Under the pieces are notes generated by a model. It did not search any database. It saw only the letters and a list, made by a program, of their open reading frames with translations, and was not told where the DNA came from. A stretch of 64,000 nucleotides of DNA from Siphonodentalium dalli (Eukaryota > Mollusca > Scaphopoda > Gadilida > Siphonodentaliidae). The stretch spans positions 94,805,343 through 94,869,342 of the forward strand of contig CP136065.1 of NCBI GenBank assembly GCA_032622095.1, in the 5' to 3' direction. A program made the translations under genes and the position numbers. Positions 1-11,999 of this stretch are shown here, one piece after another. The first letter of the stretch is position 1. Each line of letters opens with the position of its first letter.

Positions 1-204
1 GGCGGGGGTTAGTAACTGCAAAACCCCATTTCACTACTTCCCGCTCTATCGGACGCAGCGTATATAGCACCATTACTAGACACGTGGTCTTGATGCAGAC
101 ACATGATTATGGAGCATAGCTGTCAGCTTGTCGGGCAATTTCTTGATAGCCGTGGTCCCATGGGGATTTTATTTATAGATAATTGTTTTTTTCAGTTTAA
201 AAGT

Positions 205-610
205 CGAACTGCGCGACCAGGAGGCCGAGTCCGGTAAAAGGTGTAGTTGGGAATTTCAATTTCGTTTATTGTCCTTTACATTATTATGCCAATAATGTTG
301 ATTTTTGGTTTGTGACAAGCTTTGTCAATTACCAATAAAAGAAATTTAAAAGATAACTTTGTTTATAAGTCTTATATTTCAAACTTTTATAGATAGTTTT
401 CGTTCTGCAGCCCACTGATGGTTGTGGTCGGAGACGGCCGAGTCGGCCGCCAGTTCGTTAATTGGGTGCTTGTTGTTATTGTACGGAATTCTGAGTTGGT
501 CATTCGCGAAACCAATATATTTCATATTCTATAATTACAATCATGGGTATATAATATATGATCTTGAGCGCGTTACCATTTCTGACTATGGTTTTCTTGT
601 ACATGTAGTT
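205..610. repeat. Interspersed repeat, copy 1 (partner at 28340-28580)
   Basis: GGTAAAAGGTGTAGTTG, AATTTCAATTTCGTTTATTG and a 74-bp nearly identical block around ATCATGGGTATATAATATAT (about 530-610) match 28379-28573. Copy 1 has about 170 bp of additional sequence in the middle. Confidence 0.75.
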
Positions 611-1539
611 GGGCTGTGTATGGACGTACACGGGTGTCTCTGTGTGTGGTGCGCATGTGCTTTTGTGGCGGTTAGTCCAAGTGTAGACCACGTCTTCGCG
701 GCTCACAACAGCGTGGGATATTGGTTGTGTTGATATTGTTTTTGACCGAGTTCCATTCCGTTACTCTTCTTCTAGAATGCTACTCTTCTCTAACAGACTT
801 TCACTGAAAATACGCGCTACATTTACACGTGGGGCCCGGGTATTCACATGAACCCTAAAATGTGATTAATCATCTGGCATGTCTGAGATTAATCAGTCTT
901 CAAAATCATATATCATTTACCCTGATAGAGAAAGGTAATGTGATGATATGATCGTTTAATATATTGTTTACATACATTTCTGATAGCGCGACAAATCGAA
1001 ATTCTCTGGAAAACAAGGCGTTGTTTACTTTAAATCTCGTTGCTTTGATATTTAACAGACTTTCGGATTGTAGTCTGTTTTACATTCCGTACGCTAAATC
1101 AATATTTGTGACTATTGTTGATTTATGCTGAACCAATATTTCTTTAAATTTAAGCCATTTAAGAGTTTAATTTATCTTGGATTAATTCTTTATGCGGGCA
1201 ATTAAACAACGCATGCAGTTACGTGAAACGTCATCGCAGGCCTTATAGAAGCCGTTGTAAGTTTCACGTCGCATTTATTGATATAAGTATATGTTTTATG
1301 GAAGTTTTGAATCAAGTAGTAAATATATATAGCTCTACAACGAGTCCCCAGTGTATAGCGAAATTTCAAAAACTCGTCCAGTACATTACAAATTTACTGC
1401 ACTCGTTTTGTAAATTTCACTATAAACTGGGACTCGTGGAGACACCGACTCAGTATAAGACTTCATTGCTTCAAATGTGCTTCCTTTACAGTGAGAGTGA
1501 ACAAATTCTCATTTCTTATCGAAATGGCCATGTATCGAT

Positions 1540-1815
1540 CGGAATGGCACATTGAGAGAATGATGGTCATGTATAAATTAGCATAATATAGTTTCGCGCT
1601 TGTCCAAATATAACATTACAATTTCGGCTCCGTCTGATTCCATCGTAACCCGGGATAGCACCATTACACAGATACGATCCAGACACATGACTCCAGTGCA
1701 AGGATGTCACAATTAATTCGATTGGAATTAATGGCACATTGAGAGTGATAGTCATGTATAAATTAGCATTAGTTTCGCGCATATTCAAATAATACATCAC
1801 AATTTCGACTTCGTC
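1540..1815. repeat. Local tandem duplication
   Basis: AATGGCACATTGAGAG, GTCATGTATAAATTAGCAT, TTTCGCGC and ACAATTTCG recur in order in 1540-1630 and 1728-1812. A related CAGACACATGACTCCAGTG block at 1678 recurs at 2484, with a weaker match near 100. Confidence 0.65.
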
Positions 1816-3361
1816 AGACAAACTATACATGCACGGTTTAGCTCCTTTGATGATTCGGTAAGACCGCTGTCACCGGCGACATAGTACACACATTTAGTGG
1901 ACTTCCGTGGTACTAAGATATATATATATATATATATATATGCACATATCAGCATGCATGTTGCCCTTATTTAAGCACACAAAATAGCGAACAAAAGTTG
2001 TGTAATTTCGTATCTTACGTTTGAAAAGTCCCACTAGAATCAAATAACTATATTACGAAACGGTGTGATTTGGTTCTCCGATTATTTATCAACACAAAAG
2101 TCTAAACGCACATGGATGACATGGTCACGACAACACGCATGGCAAGTCAACCACAAGAGTTTTAGTTTGCCGCAATTTTGTCGAGTAGCTTGTGATAATC
2201 GTCAACAAAATTACCTCTTTAATTCTCCATTCTGTCATTAAGTTTTTAGTACGGGAATAGTTCTCAAAGCACATATGACATTTGACTTTGGGGCGATCGG
2301 TTCGCCATTTTGGATGGAAAATCCCACGCTAAACATATAAAACCACAGACTAGTATACCCAGTCGGCGACAGAGTCAGAGAGGAAGTATGACTGAATATT
2401 GCGCTCTGCATGTATGGTAGAGATTGTCCGTCATATTCTACCGAAACCTGGGATGGCACCATTACAAGACACATGGTCTCGATCCAGACACATCACTCCA
2501 GTGCAAGGATGTCACAATTAGTCTTGTGCTGGCCAGCGACACTTGATCATTGACGCGTCATTTGCCGGTGGCCATTGTTACATTGGAGGTGCGCACAATT
2601 ATCAGGAAAGCTCAAAAGCATACGCAATGAACGTCTCATTTCGGCCAATTTGGCCGGTTACTTCATGTGACTTTTTCATCTGACGTGTGTGTCGGATAAT
2701 TGATCTGGAGGATTTATGTAAATGTTAGCCCAAACTACATTTCCAAGTAACGATGGTTTTGTTGTTTATTTTGAGGAATAATACCGCGTCAGATGAATTC
2801 AGCCCAAATATGTTAACAGTTGTCGTGTCAAACATTCGGCAGTAGGTTAGCGTTATTTAGTATTTGTAGATGTCCTTTAACATGGGGAAAATAGACTAAC
2901 TGCGCTTGAACGAGCATGTGAATTTGTCGTTTTTAATGTACAGCAACTTGATAATCAATAACAGAGACATTCTCTGTCAAATAAGGTCGCTCTATTTACG
3001 GTATTAATTGCGGAACTTTCTAAAGTAAACTACGCGTAAACGGATACATACGGTAAATTCTAGAATGTGCCGGGATCGGCCTAATCGCCCCAGGGCCAAC
3101 TCGCCCAGTCGACGTGTGTCAATTCGGTACCTACTATAACATGTACCCGAGTCCGATACGGAATAAAAGATGTATACGGGTGTTATATAGCGTTTGGTCC
3201 GTTGTTTCTCAATGAATATTATTGAAATTTGGTGTATATGTCCGGGCTGGGACATGGAATACAACAACGTTTGAATTGTTTTTAAATTTACAAATTTGTT
3301 GATTTTATTCAATTTGTTTTCGTTCTGAAAACACACTATAAAGTGTATATAATATAATAAC

Positions 3362-3655
3362 GAACACGAGACATACATAATTTATAAACTGTTAACAAAA
3401 GATATCAAATTCAATACATGACAAAGATGACTCAGTGGAGTTTATAAAGTGAACATAAAAACATTGAGGTAAGAATCTTTTTAAGGAATGCAACTTTATT
3501 TAATGATAATAAACACATAAATTAAAATAACAAACATGAGACATACATGATTTATAAACTGTTAACAAAAGATATCAAACTCAATACATGACAAAGATGA
3601 CTCAGTGAAGTTTATAAAGTGAACATAAAAATATTAAGGTAAGAATCTTTTTAAG
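3362..3655. repeat. 171-bp tandem duplication
   Basis: Blocks 3362-3484 and 3533-3655 match closely (GAGACATACATAATTTATAA, ACATGACAAAGATGACTCAG, GTAAGAATCTTTTTAAG), separated by 48 bp of unshared sequence. Confidence 0.8.
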
Positions 3656-5099
3656 CATTACTAAACCGTTTAGCACAGACCACAGTCCACTTCACTCATC
3701 CGATCATCACCGAACTTCATATTTATCTTGATATTGATCTATCAGATGAGAGCTATCAAATATTTTTTTAATTTCATAGGAAAAAATGGTCGCCAGCGGC
3801 CATATTGCATTTACGTTATATTTTATTGCGTCATGTCGATATCTAGTATTACTTAGAAATTTCACCTTTCCAGATTCATAATTGCTCCATTGACTGTAAC
3901 AGATGAAATTATTCCCCTCTTCGGATAGAGTGTCACTGAAACTTTATTTTGTCAGACTGTCTGTATAATCACTGATTATATATGGCAATAATCTGTAATA
4001 AGATGTAGCACTATTTTATTTTATATTTACATGCAGTGCTGTTTTTATACATCAATTCTAATCCCCCTAGATCATCATGTGATCGATCATACATCGCGCG
4101 AGGACCTGGTTGAATTAAGGGGGTTTTATGGATCACTTCTGTCCTCAAGCTAGATTATACTTATGACATTTAATGGCATGTTTCTAACGTGGAGGGTTAG
4201 ATATGCTTGAGAAACCACCACTCTTTAATTCACACCAAGTTCTCAGCTGTCATGTTCGGATATTAGAACCCATAGCCATGATATATGGTTTATTTTGTGT
4301 ATACTAGTAATATAGTTATTTTCAGTACCTTTATATACCAGTACTGTGTATAACAATGCATATAAATTAATCCATGTATACATGTATATTGATTCAACGG
4401 ATTCAGTGGTTTTGTCCATCTGTCTATCAAATTTGCGGGGAAAACATGGCCACAAGCAGTACACCCTGCTAAATTTCGAATTTGAATCAATTGGCGCACC
4501 CTGCAGCCAGCTTTTATTGGAGAACTTTTTCTTATGTGGATATTTTGGGTCACCGCTAGATGTGAGCCATATTTTGTTCTCAAACTGTCCTTGTGAAGAC
4601 ATCACTGCCAGCGGTGATCTTCAATTTTACTATTTTTATGGCTAAATAATTTGGTTGATCCTACAGACGAGACCCCTTGTCCGATCGTCATCAGATTCCA
4701 CAATTATCTTCTGGATAACCAGGGTGAGAGTAATCTAATTTTCCCGAATTTCGTTAAAAAACATTACCACAGGCAGCAATTTGGTATCTTACTCTTTGAT
4801 CCTCTTTTGCATGACTGAATTGTTTAGCAACTGTACAGACATATCCCTCATCTGGTTTTTATATACATGTATATCTCTTCATGCGGATAGCCAGTATTAC
4901 GTAGGTACTTCAACTTTCTGCATTCCTGTCATCATTTGAAATATAAAAATTTACCTGATACATGCACCCTTCAAAATTTGTTTCGTCGTATCTATTTTAA
5001 TGACCCGTATGGTAATATTGATACAGATATATTTGTCAAACATTTCTTTGTACAATATACAGGTATTTAGTTTGTAACTAAATCTAGAAATATATAATA

Positions 5100-5985
5100 G
5101 TAGCTCGTGGACCCCACTTCGTCCGGGATGTTCCCCTCTGATTTTCGGAGAAATGCGCGATTTAACCTTGAATTGACTATTTTAAAGGTGAACGTCATGT
5201 CGGGGTCACGATTTGACCCGTCCAAAACACTCCCCGGACAAAAGTCACGACAAAAGTACCCGTCGAAATCCGCCCGGCTTTATACCCGATTTGACCTTGA
5301 ATTGACAATTTTGAATGTCAAGATCAGGTCAGGGTCATGATTTGACCCACCCGAAACACTCCTGGGACAAAAGTAACAGTAGGTATCAAATTTCGTTGAA
5401 ATACTTCCGTTTTACCAGATTTGACCTTGAATTGATCTTTTTGAATGTCAAAGTCAGGTCGGGATCAAGATTTGACCCGTCCAAAATACTCCCTGGAAAT
5501 AATTTCCCCTAGGTATCAAATTTCGTCAAATCTGTCCGGCAGTTTTCCCGGCCATAGCTAACAGACAAACAGACAGACAAATGTCCAAAATATATATTAA
5601 ACTAGCTGATGTACTCGACTTCGTTCGGGCTAGTTAGGGATTTTTTTTGTGATCGCCTCCATCTGGACAGTACCCAGTATATACAGCGTCTGACCAAACT
5701 ATTGTTCAATTGGTCCAGAAACATGCCTATATCAGCACGTTCGAGAACATGGTCCCACGTGAAATTGGACCCGTCCATATTGCTCCCGGGATCGAAGTAG
5801 TCCTACACACAAATTTTTAGTCGGATCGGTCAAGGTCCAGAAACATGCCTATGAGCGAGGTCAAGTTGACACGTTAAATACCAAATTCGAGCAGTGTTAG
5901 AGTCTATAACACATACACACATGCATTCACGCATACACACATACATACAGACAGGTGTTTCAAAATGTATAATCGATAGCTACAA
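5100..5985 (+). mobile_element. TTCGTCCGGG-head, GACA-tail repeats (two tandem copies)
   Basis: Two units (5100-5597 and 5598-5985) each start with a GACxxxACTTCGTxCGGGxT head. Both carry TTGACCC-x-TCC and end in a CAGACA-rich tail before an A/T run. The first also repeats TTTGACCTTGAATTGA three times with a period of about 120 bp. Further copies lie at 33362-33690 and 47790-48495. The class is uncertain (retroposon-like tail); no coding sequence. Confidence 0.6.
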
Positions 5986-7311
5986 CAATTCTATGGTAGA
6001 TAGTTCACGGCCGACCTGATGCATGCATCTTAGTTTTCTTGTTTATAGTGTCTATACCCAGCCGGAAGTAAGTACAATCACAGAATGAATGCATGATTTA
6101 ATGTCGACTCAATCAATGAAAGTCCGATAACGAAAGATGGTGTCAACGTCCAAATAAAATAACAGTATATCACACAGTATATTACATAGTAAATCGCGCG
6201 TGCTCTCGTTTAATTTGCCCTTACAATCAGCACTCGGCCGGGTCATATATATAGATCTAGGTCAGGCTGGTCGGGTTAATGTTCTCTTTACGACCACATT
6301 CAATGAATGAATGCGTAGGTGTAGTAACAATGGCAGCGACTATACCACGGCGGGGAATCACGTGGTTTCGTTGGTGAGTATCACGCATTCAAAATGGCCG
6401 AGGCGATCGCAAACGCGACCAGAAACGAGAAAAAAAGGTAATAAACTAGGATAATGCTATAGTACATAACATTTTGGCAGCTACGAGACTATGTTATAGA
6501 ATTTTTCAAACAAGCTGAAACCTCATTTGTGTCCAAACTCAGTTGTTTGTTCTAACATTCTGACCAAAGTTGTCAATCGAAGGATTCTCGTAGAGGTATG
6601 GACTTGTGTATTCCACGAACCTCCGACTGCATAGGAACTTCGGTCAGAATGTTATAGAAAACTACTGAGTATTTCCAAACAAATAAGCTATCAACTTGTT
6701 TTAAAAATAAACTAGCATATGTTTGTAACCGTCAAAATTATATGTTTTGTGTTAGTTTCTCATATATTATGTTTTTGTGCGTTTGCACATTTTGAATGTG
6801 TGCACACCAACCTCGAAACTACGATTCCCCACCTTGTATATACGTTCACGTTACGTTGAACTATATCATGTCATAAATGTCAACTCTGGCTACGACAGTA
6901 GAGATAATATAGTTCTGCAGTTCAATTATATTAAAACATGGGCATTTCTTTTTGAAGAAGGTACATAATATATTTCTTTGTTAATATCTGTTCCGAAATT
7001 CATTCAACATGAAACATAAACCTCATGCCTGTAATTACGTGCTGTAATTATGTATTATGTGAAGGGGTCACGTGCATATGAGGATTCAGCCTGAGATTAC
7101 ACGATTAATGTGATTTGTGAGCCGATTTAGAGGAGCCAAGTAACTACTCGTCAGCTGGGAAAGGTCTGCCGATGGATCAGTTTTAACAAACCGTATTTAT
7201 AGGTATAGGCCATGTCTACGATACATTACACAAATAAGACACATTTGAGACAGTATGGCGATTCGAAGACGACGGATATAATTTGGCCCCAAAGAAGTGG
7301 TTCAATAAAAC

Positions 7312-7390
7312 CAGGGATGTAGCGAGGCGGTGGGGGTGTCAACTTGGTCAGATTTTTCAACAGTTGGAAATTTCATGCCTGATGCAACAT
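7312..7390. mobile_element. hAT-like terminus fragment next to PRKG1 exon 2
   Basis: CAGGGATGTAGCGAGG, a G run, GTGTCAACTTGG and TTGGAAATTTCATGCC are the left-end signature of the hAT-like family. It lies within about 75 bp of the exon 2 donor, in intron 2. Confidence 0.55.
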
Positions 7391-7460
7391 TAGTTCGAAA
7401 TTCTACACCATATATGAATGAGAGAATCCACACAGGAAAAAAAAGGTTTCGTATACTCAC

Positions 7461-7627
7461 CAGCAGATACATAAAGATGTTGACCAGCCGTCCCCTCGCG
7501 GATGATATACTGCCCCTGTTTGATCCCCCTCTCGTACATACAATCCACGATCTCTCGTAGTTGTACTGCATCGAGTTTTTTGAGGAAGTCGTTGTTGAGG
7601 ATAGCATCTTTTATGAGTTGCTTAGAC
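7461..7627 (-). CDS. PRKG1: cGMP-dependent protein kinase (PKG I type), second coding exon
   Basis: The 167-bp exon supplies the base that completes Arg185, then 55 residues (SKQLIKDAILNNDFLKKLDA, then VQLREIVDCMYERGIKQGQY, then IIREGTAGQHLYVSA). This is the N3A helix region and first beta strands of cyclic-nucleotide-binding domain A. The signatures DAI-x-NNDF-x-KxL, EIVDCMY and IIxEGxxGxxxYV are those of PKG. The acceptor is a pyrimidine-rich tract ending in CAG (7628-7630) and the donor is GTGAGT (7455-7460). Entry phase (two bases carried from exon 1) and exit phase (one base, G) are consistent, so exon 1 and exon 2 join in frame as DFRSKQLIK. The phosphate-binding cassette that contacts cGMP (FGELA-type) is not here and must lie further left, outside the window. 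The sequence after LYVSAG in the open frame is intronic. No break or missing key residue is seen in the part present. Confidence 0.93.
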
Positions 7628-8887
7628 CTGCAAGGAATAGCGAAATAAAACATGTTATAATTACACTGTTAGAAATATGCCCGTCAGTTTAACGGTGCAT
7701 ACCGTGCAACATGGCTGCCAATTTTTGACCGTAAAACATACGGCCATGCTGTGGCATAAACCACGGTACAAACTGTTTGGGTAACTGGCAGACTGTGACC
7801 AGTAACTGTCAGACCGTGGTATTTTGTTTTCGGTTGAACACCCTTCAATTAACACAAAGACCGTAACTAATAATTAACTAAAGGTCAGACCTATGGTCTT
7901 TTCACGGATCAACATTATTGTCTGTTGATAAAACTCCGCATATTACTAACGGAATTGCTGTGTTATGTTACACGGAATTCGTTTAGAAATAGAACATACA
8001 GATGTCTTCTATTTGGCCTGATGGGCGAACTTAGACGTTTTTTTTTCAATCTAAACTTCGCTACTATGACATAATTCCGGTGACGTCGGTAGTTCGTATA
8101 GCATACTTCTGATATATCCGGTCAACAAGGTACCATAAACGGGGCCCGGAATTTGGCATTGCTGTCGCCAAGGGGTCGAGATATCCCATTTACGAGAATC
8201 CCCTTTTAGTGTTGAAAACAAACATATGACGCAGTATACCCAGGTAATACCGGACCACTTTAAGATTTTGGCGTCCAACTGATGGTACCGATAAACACCA
8301 ACTACAGTCACTTGACTTTTTCATGAAATACAACACCAGAATTATGTGGACATATTGATTCATTCGGGTATAAGTGAATGCGGACAAAACAATAAGACGA
8401 TTCTGTCGACAGGACACTGCATACATTTCATGTATATATGCATGGCGTTGTCTGATAATATTTTGGATTTTCTTACCCAAATTTAACTACATTGTGAAAG
8501 ATTAACCCTTTCTATAATTTCTATACCAAAAATAAAATAAAATAAAATAACAAAGATTATTTTTAGCAATGATGGGATCTTATAGCTGCCCTAATGTAAT
8601 TTTGATAAATAGTTTTCATGACATCAACACAAATAACTAAAATCTCATTGGATGACAGGCCTTCTAAAGTAGGATATTCTGGTACATTAATAATAATAAC
8701 ATCACATTCCAAAGAAATAAAGCAAATCTAGGGTACCGCTAGACAATTCCCCTCTCCCCCACATAATTAATTGAATAATTTAGATTTCAAATGTATGCAA
8801 CCTTTATTTTATTTGCACACATACACATGCATGTTGTTATAAAATTCATATATTTTCAGATCCAAATAAAATATATTTTAAAAACCT

Positions 8888-9098
8888 CCCTTTCTAGGCT
8901 ATACACTCATTGATGAGTAGTTCCCTTACACAATTTTCAGAACATTTCCGATGAATATGAATCCTTCTGCACTTGGATTATGCTTTCGTATGTCTGTCGT
9001 CTGCGTTTATTACATGAACACTCCTCCAAATGCGGAATAGACCGTTCCAATGTGTACTTTTATAACTGAATTGGGGAATCCATTTAGTACAGAAAGGG
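8888..9098 (+). mobile_element. CCCTTTCTA-family TTAA element
   Basis: The 211-bp copy has left end CCCTTTCTAGGCTATACAC, GATGAGTAGTTCCCTTA inside, and right end TTTAGTACAGAAAGGG. The right flank is ATAA (decayed TTAA). The interior matches the 31.3 kb copy (CTTCTGCACTTG, TGTCTGTCGTCTGC). Confidence 0.7.
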
Positions 9099-9529
9099 AT
9101 AACCGTTATTCCCTCGATACATATGATTATAAGAACTTAGTGACGCGATTCCTGCCCCATTATTAGCGACAGCGGAAAATCTTATTAATTAGTAAGGGTT
9201 AGAGCACAAGAATTGTTCTTTACCAGAACCAATCGAGTCGAAGACGAGATTTATTCTGGTTAAGAACTATTCGCGTGCTCTGACCGACTTAGAGCACAAT
9301 TGATACCACATAATGCAATCAACTGGAAATGTGCCGTTGAGCGTGTTTGACCACGACGCACAATCCGTGCGCTGGCCGCGATTGGACACAATAGCCGGTT
9401 AGCCACGCCCAACAACGTGATTAACATGCACTGATCGCCGTTGAATGTGAATAGATATGTCCGAAACAACACGGACTGGTCCCACTTTAAAACACCCGTG
9501 CGATTATTCTGTTATGAGTTACCTGTGCC

Positions 9530-10616
9530 CAGGGATGTGGATAGAGGGTCTCCCGCTGGGGGGGTGTCCACCTTGGGAATTTCCAACTGCACCCCCCCCC
9601 CTTGAGTCGGAATCACACCAACACAACTTTTTGCATAATTCCATTTGCACCACCCCCCCCCCCCTTGAGTCGGAATCGCACCAACACAACTTTTTGCATA
9701 ATTCCATTTGCACCCCCACCTTGTACCTCATGCTCAGGCCTAATTTCCTATATATTCATAAGCCATGCTTCTATTTTCCCAGTATGAGAACATTAAGATA
9801 TTTTAACCTGAAAATTGCCCCAAAAAAAACAACTAGTGATCTAATTCCAGACAAATGAACACAGCTACCGACAACAGACCAGGAAACACCGGGCCGACCA
9901 TGGTTGTTCGGCCCGGTGTGAGAAAATTTTGAAAACTATACAAGAAAATCGCAAATCCTAGCATCTAGACTTGCATCAACTGAAGCTTTCCTAGTGTTGG
10001 AAATTTCAAACCTCATGAAAATTCTTCAACTGATAACCATTTATGTCTACAAGTTTGACCAAATGTAGTAAAATATTGTTTTGCTAAACTAATTAGCAGT
10101 TTTGTATTGGCCATGTGGATGGGGCAATGACACACCGGGCCGACCATGGTTCGGCCCGGTGTGCGAAAATTTTGAAATCTGAACAAGAAAATCGCAAAAT
10201 CCTAACATCTAGACTAGCCTCAAGCCTTCCTACTGTTGGAAATTTCAAACCCTACACCCCCACTTAGGTTGGAAAATTTCCAACTGATGACAATTCCAAT
10301 GACAATGTTGACCAATTGTATGACAATATTGTTTTCTTAAATTAACTAGAAGTTTTTGACTGGCCACGGGGGAGGGACCAGGACACAAGCTTTCCAAGTG
10401 TTGGAAATTTCCAACCTGTCACCTCCTTAAGGTTGGAAAATTTCCAACTGATAACCATTTCTGTCAAAAATTTTGACCAAAAATAGGAACATATGCAAAT
10501 ATTGGTCGAAAAACAACAAATTCCCCCCAATAAATTGTTTTTACCTGAAATTAGGAATTTCCAACTATTGAAAATATAGCTCTCACCCCCCACACCCCCC
10601 TCTAGCCACATCCCTG
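9530..10616. mobile_element. hAT-like non-autonomous element, 1087 bp
   Basis: The termini are inverted: CAGGGATGTGG at the left and CCACATCCCTG at the right, the CAGGG start being typical of hAT transposons. The element is flanked by a perfect 8-bp direct repeat CCTGTGCC (9522-9529 and 10617-10624), the target-duplication length of hAT. There is no transposase frame. The interior is a patchwork of the recurring TTGGAAATTTCCAAC motif, a duplicated C-rich 60-bp unit at 9590-9715, and two palindromes built on ACCGGGCC...GGCCCGGT (about 9885-9920 and 10134-10160). Confidence 0.85.
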
Positions 10617-10783
10617 CCTGTGCCTAACAATGGGATAATCACTGAACTATTCATTCGCCAGCCTTTGGGAATTGGTGTGCTTTACTAAAAATCAGGGAAC
10701 GATTGTAACAATGGGATTGTGCTCTAAATACAGATATCGTGGAAAATAACGTTGTATTGTTAGATTAGCATACCGTAGAGCAC

Positions 10784-11215
10784 TAACAAATGTAACATTA
10801 ACTAATAGGTAAAGTAACCAAAAGTAACCATTTGTACCCCTTGTACCCATGGGCCTGAAAGTAGTTCAGGGAATATGTTTTCTAATTTGTAACCAATGTA
10901 ACAATGTACTTTGAGAATCCTAAGAGAAAAAATAAAAGTAACAAATGTAACATTAACTAATAGGTAAAGTAACCAGAAGTAACCATTTGTACCCTATGTA
11001 CACATGGGCCTGAAAGTAGTTCAGGGAATATGTTTTCTAATTTGTAACCAATGTAACAAGGTACTTTGGGATTTCTAAGAAAAAAAAATAAAAGGAACAA
11101 ATGTAACATTAACTAATAGGTAAAGTAACCAGAAGTAACCATTTGTACCCTATGTACCCATGGGCCTGAAAGTAATTCAAGAAATATGTTTTCTAATTTG
11201 TAACCAATGTACCCG
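10784..11215. repeat. 155-bp tandem repeat, about 2.8 copies
   Basis: Units begin at 10784, 10939 and 11095, each with AACAAATGTAACATTAAC, CATGGGCCTGAAAGTA and GGGAATATGTTTTCTAATT. The units are very similar, suggesting recent amplification. Confidence 0.85.
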
Positions 11216-11505
11216 ACGTAACAACAAAAGTTGTGATGTTTTTCGGCGTACCAAAATTTGCCATATATGATTATACTGAATCCAAAGAAAACAGAAATGA
11301 AGATTGGAACCAATTTGAAAAGAGTGATTGCAGCTCTGATTAAATAATTGTATTTCCAATAGGATTGAACGCATTGGAGACAAGAAAAGCCGACGTATAA
11401 CATTGTTACAAAAATCTGCTGCGCAATCAAATACAACAGCAAGAACTATTAAATCCAGTGCAACACAGAGATGTACTTTACCAATGAGTACCCTTGGCAA
11501 CATTT

Positions 11506-11745
11506 ACCCACTCTATGCTAATTGAATTCTCCCACCCAGTATAAAACTTAAACAATGGAATGGTCTATTCTCAATTTGGAGTGGGTTTCAGGATACATCA
11601 GCAGATAACAGACATAAACAGAATTAATACAAGAGCAGAATGATTCATATTCATTTGTGGGAAATATTCAGATAATAAGTTCAACAAACGACCTATGGTT
11701 CTTTCAAAGGGAACTATATTCGTCATATAGTATTTAGTACAAGAA
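11506..11745 (-). mobile_element. CCCTTTCTA-family element, degraded
   Basis: Family motifs are present in order: GAATTCTCCCACCC, GGAATGGTCTATTCTC, AGCAGATAACAGACAT, AGATAATAAGTTCAACA and ATAGTATTTAGTAC. Ends and TTAA flanks are lost. Confidence 0.55.
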
Positions 11746-11999
11746 GACAACAACCCCCAAATAACGTTACTTTTTCTGAACAGAATCGTTATCTGGTGGA
11801 GTTGCCAATTACTCGCCGATGGCCGGTGGTTTGCGGCACACGGTCGACGAGTTTATCAGTCATTGAAATCACTGTTAAATTATCCGCAAGTGTGCGGATT
11901 TCCTCCACCACTAAAATTGGAAATGTCGTGATATGGCCTTAGTTGCTGACAGCGACATTAAACCCCAATCAATCCTAAACAGCATCAATTTGCCCCACC

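Larger units (their letters stand above)
1..7460 (-). other. PRKG1 intron 2, partial
   Basis: This is the part of the second intron that lies in the window, starting at the GTGAGT donor (7455-7460) and running off the left edge. The minus-strand frames contain nothing resembling the remaining cGMP-binding or kinase domains. Contents that I can name are a repeat at 205-610 shared with 28340-28580, a 1337-1438 hairpin, duplicated blocks at 1540-1800, a 171-bp tandem duplication at 3362-3655, GACA-tailed repeats at 5100-5985 and a hAT-like terminus at 7312-7390. The stretches 2480-3360, 3660-5090 and 5990-7300 show no recognisable feature. Confidence 0.75.

Noticed and set aside
1223-1555. 110-codon frame
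   Set aside because: It spans a small inverted repeat (1352-1438, GAGTCCCCAGTGTATAG with GGGACTCG) and has no recognised domain.
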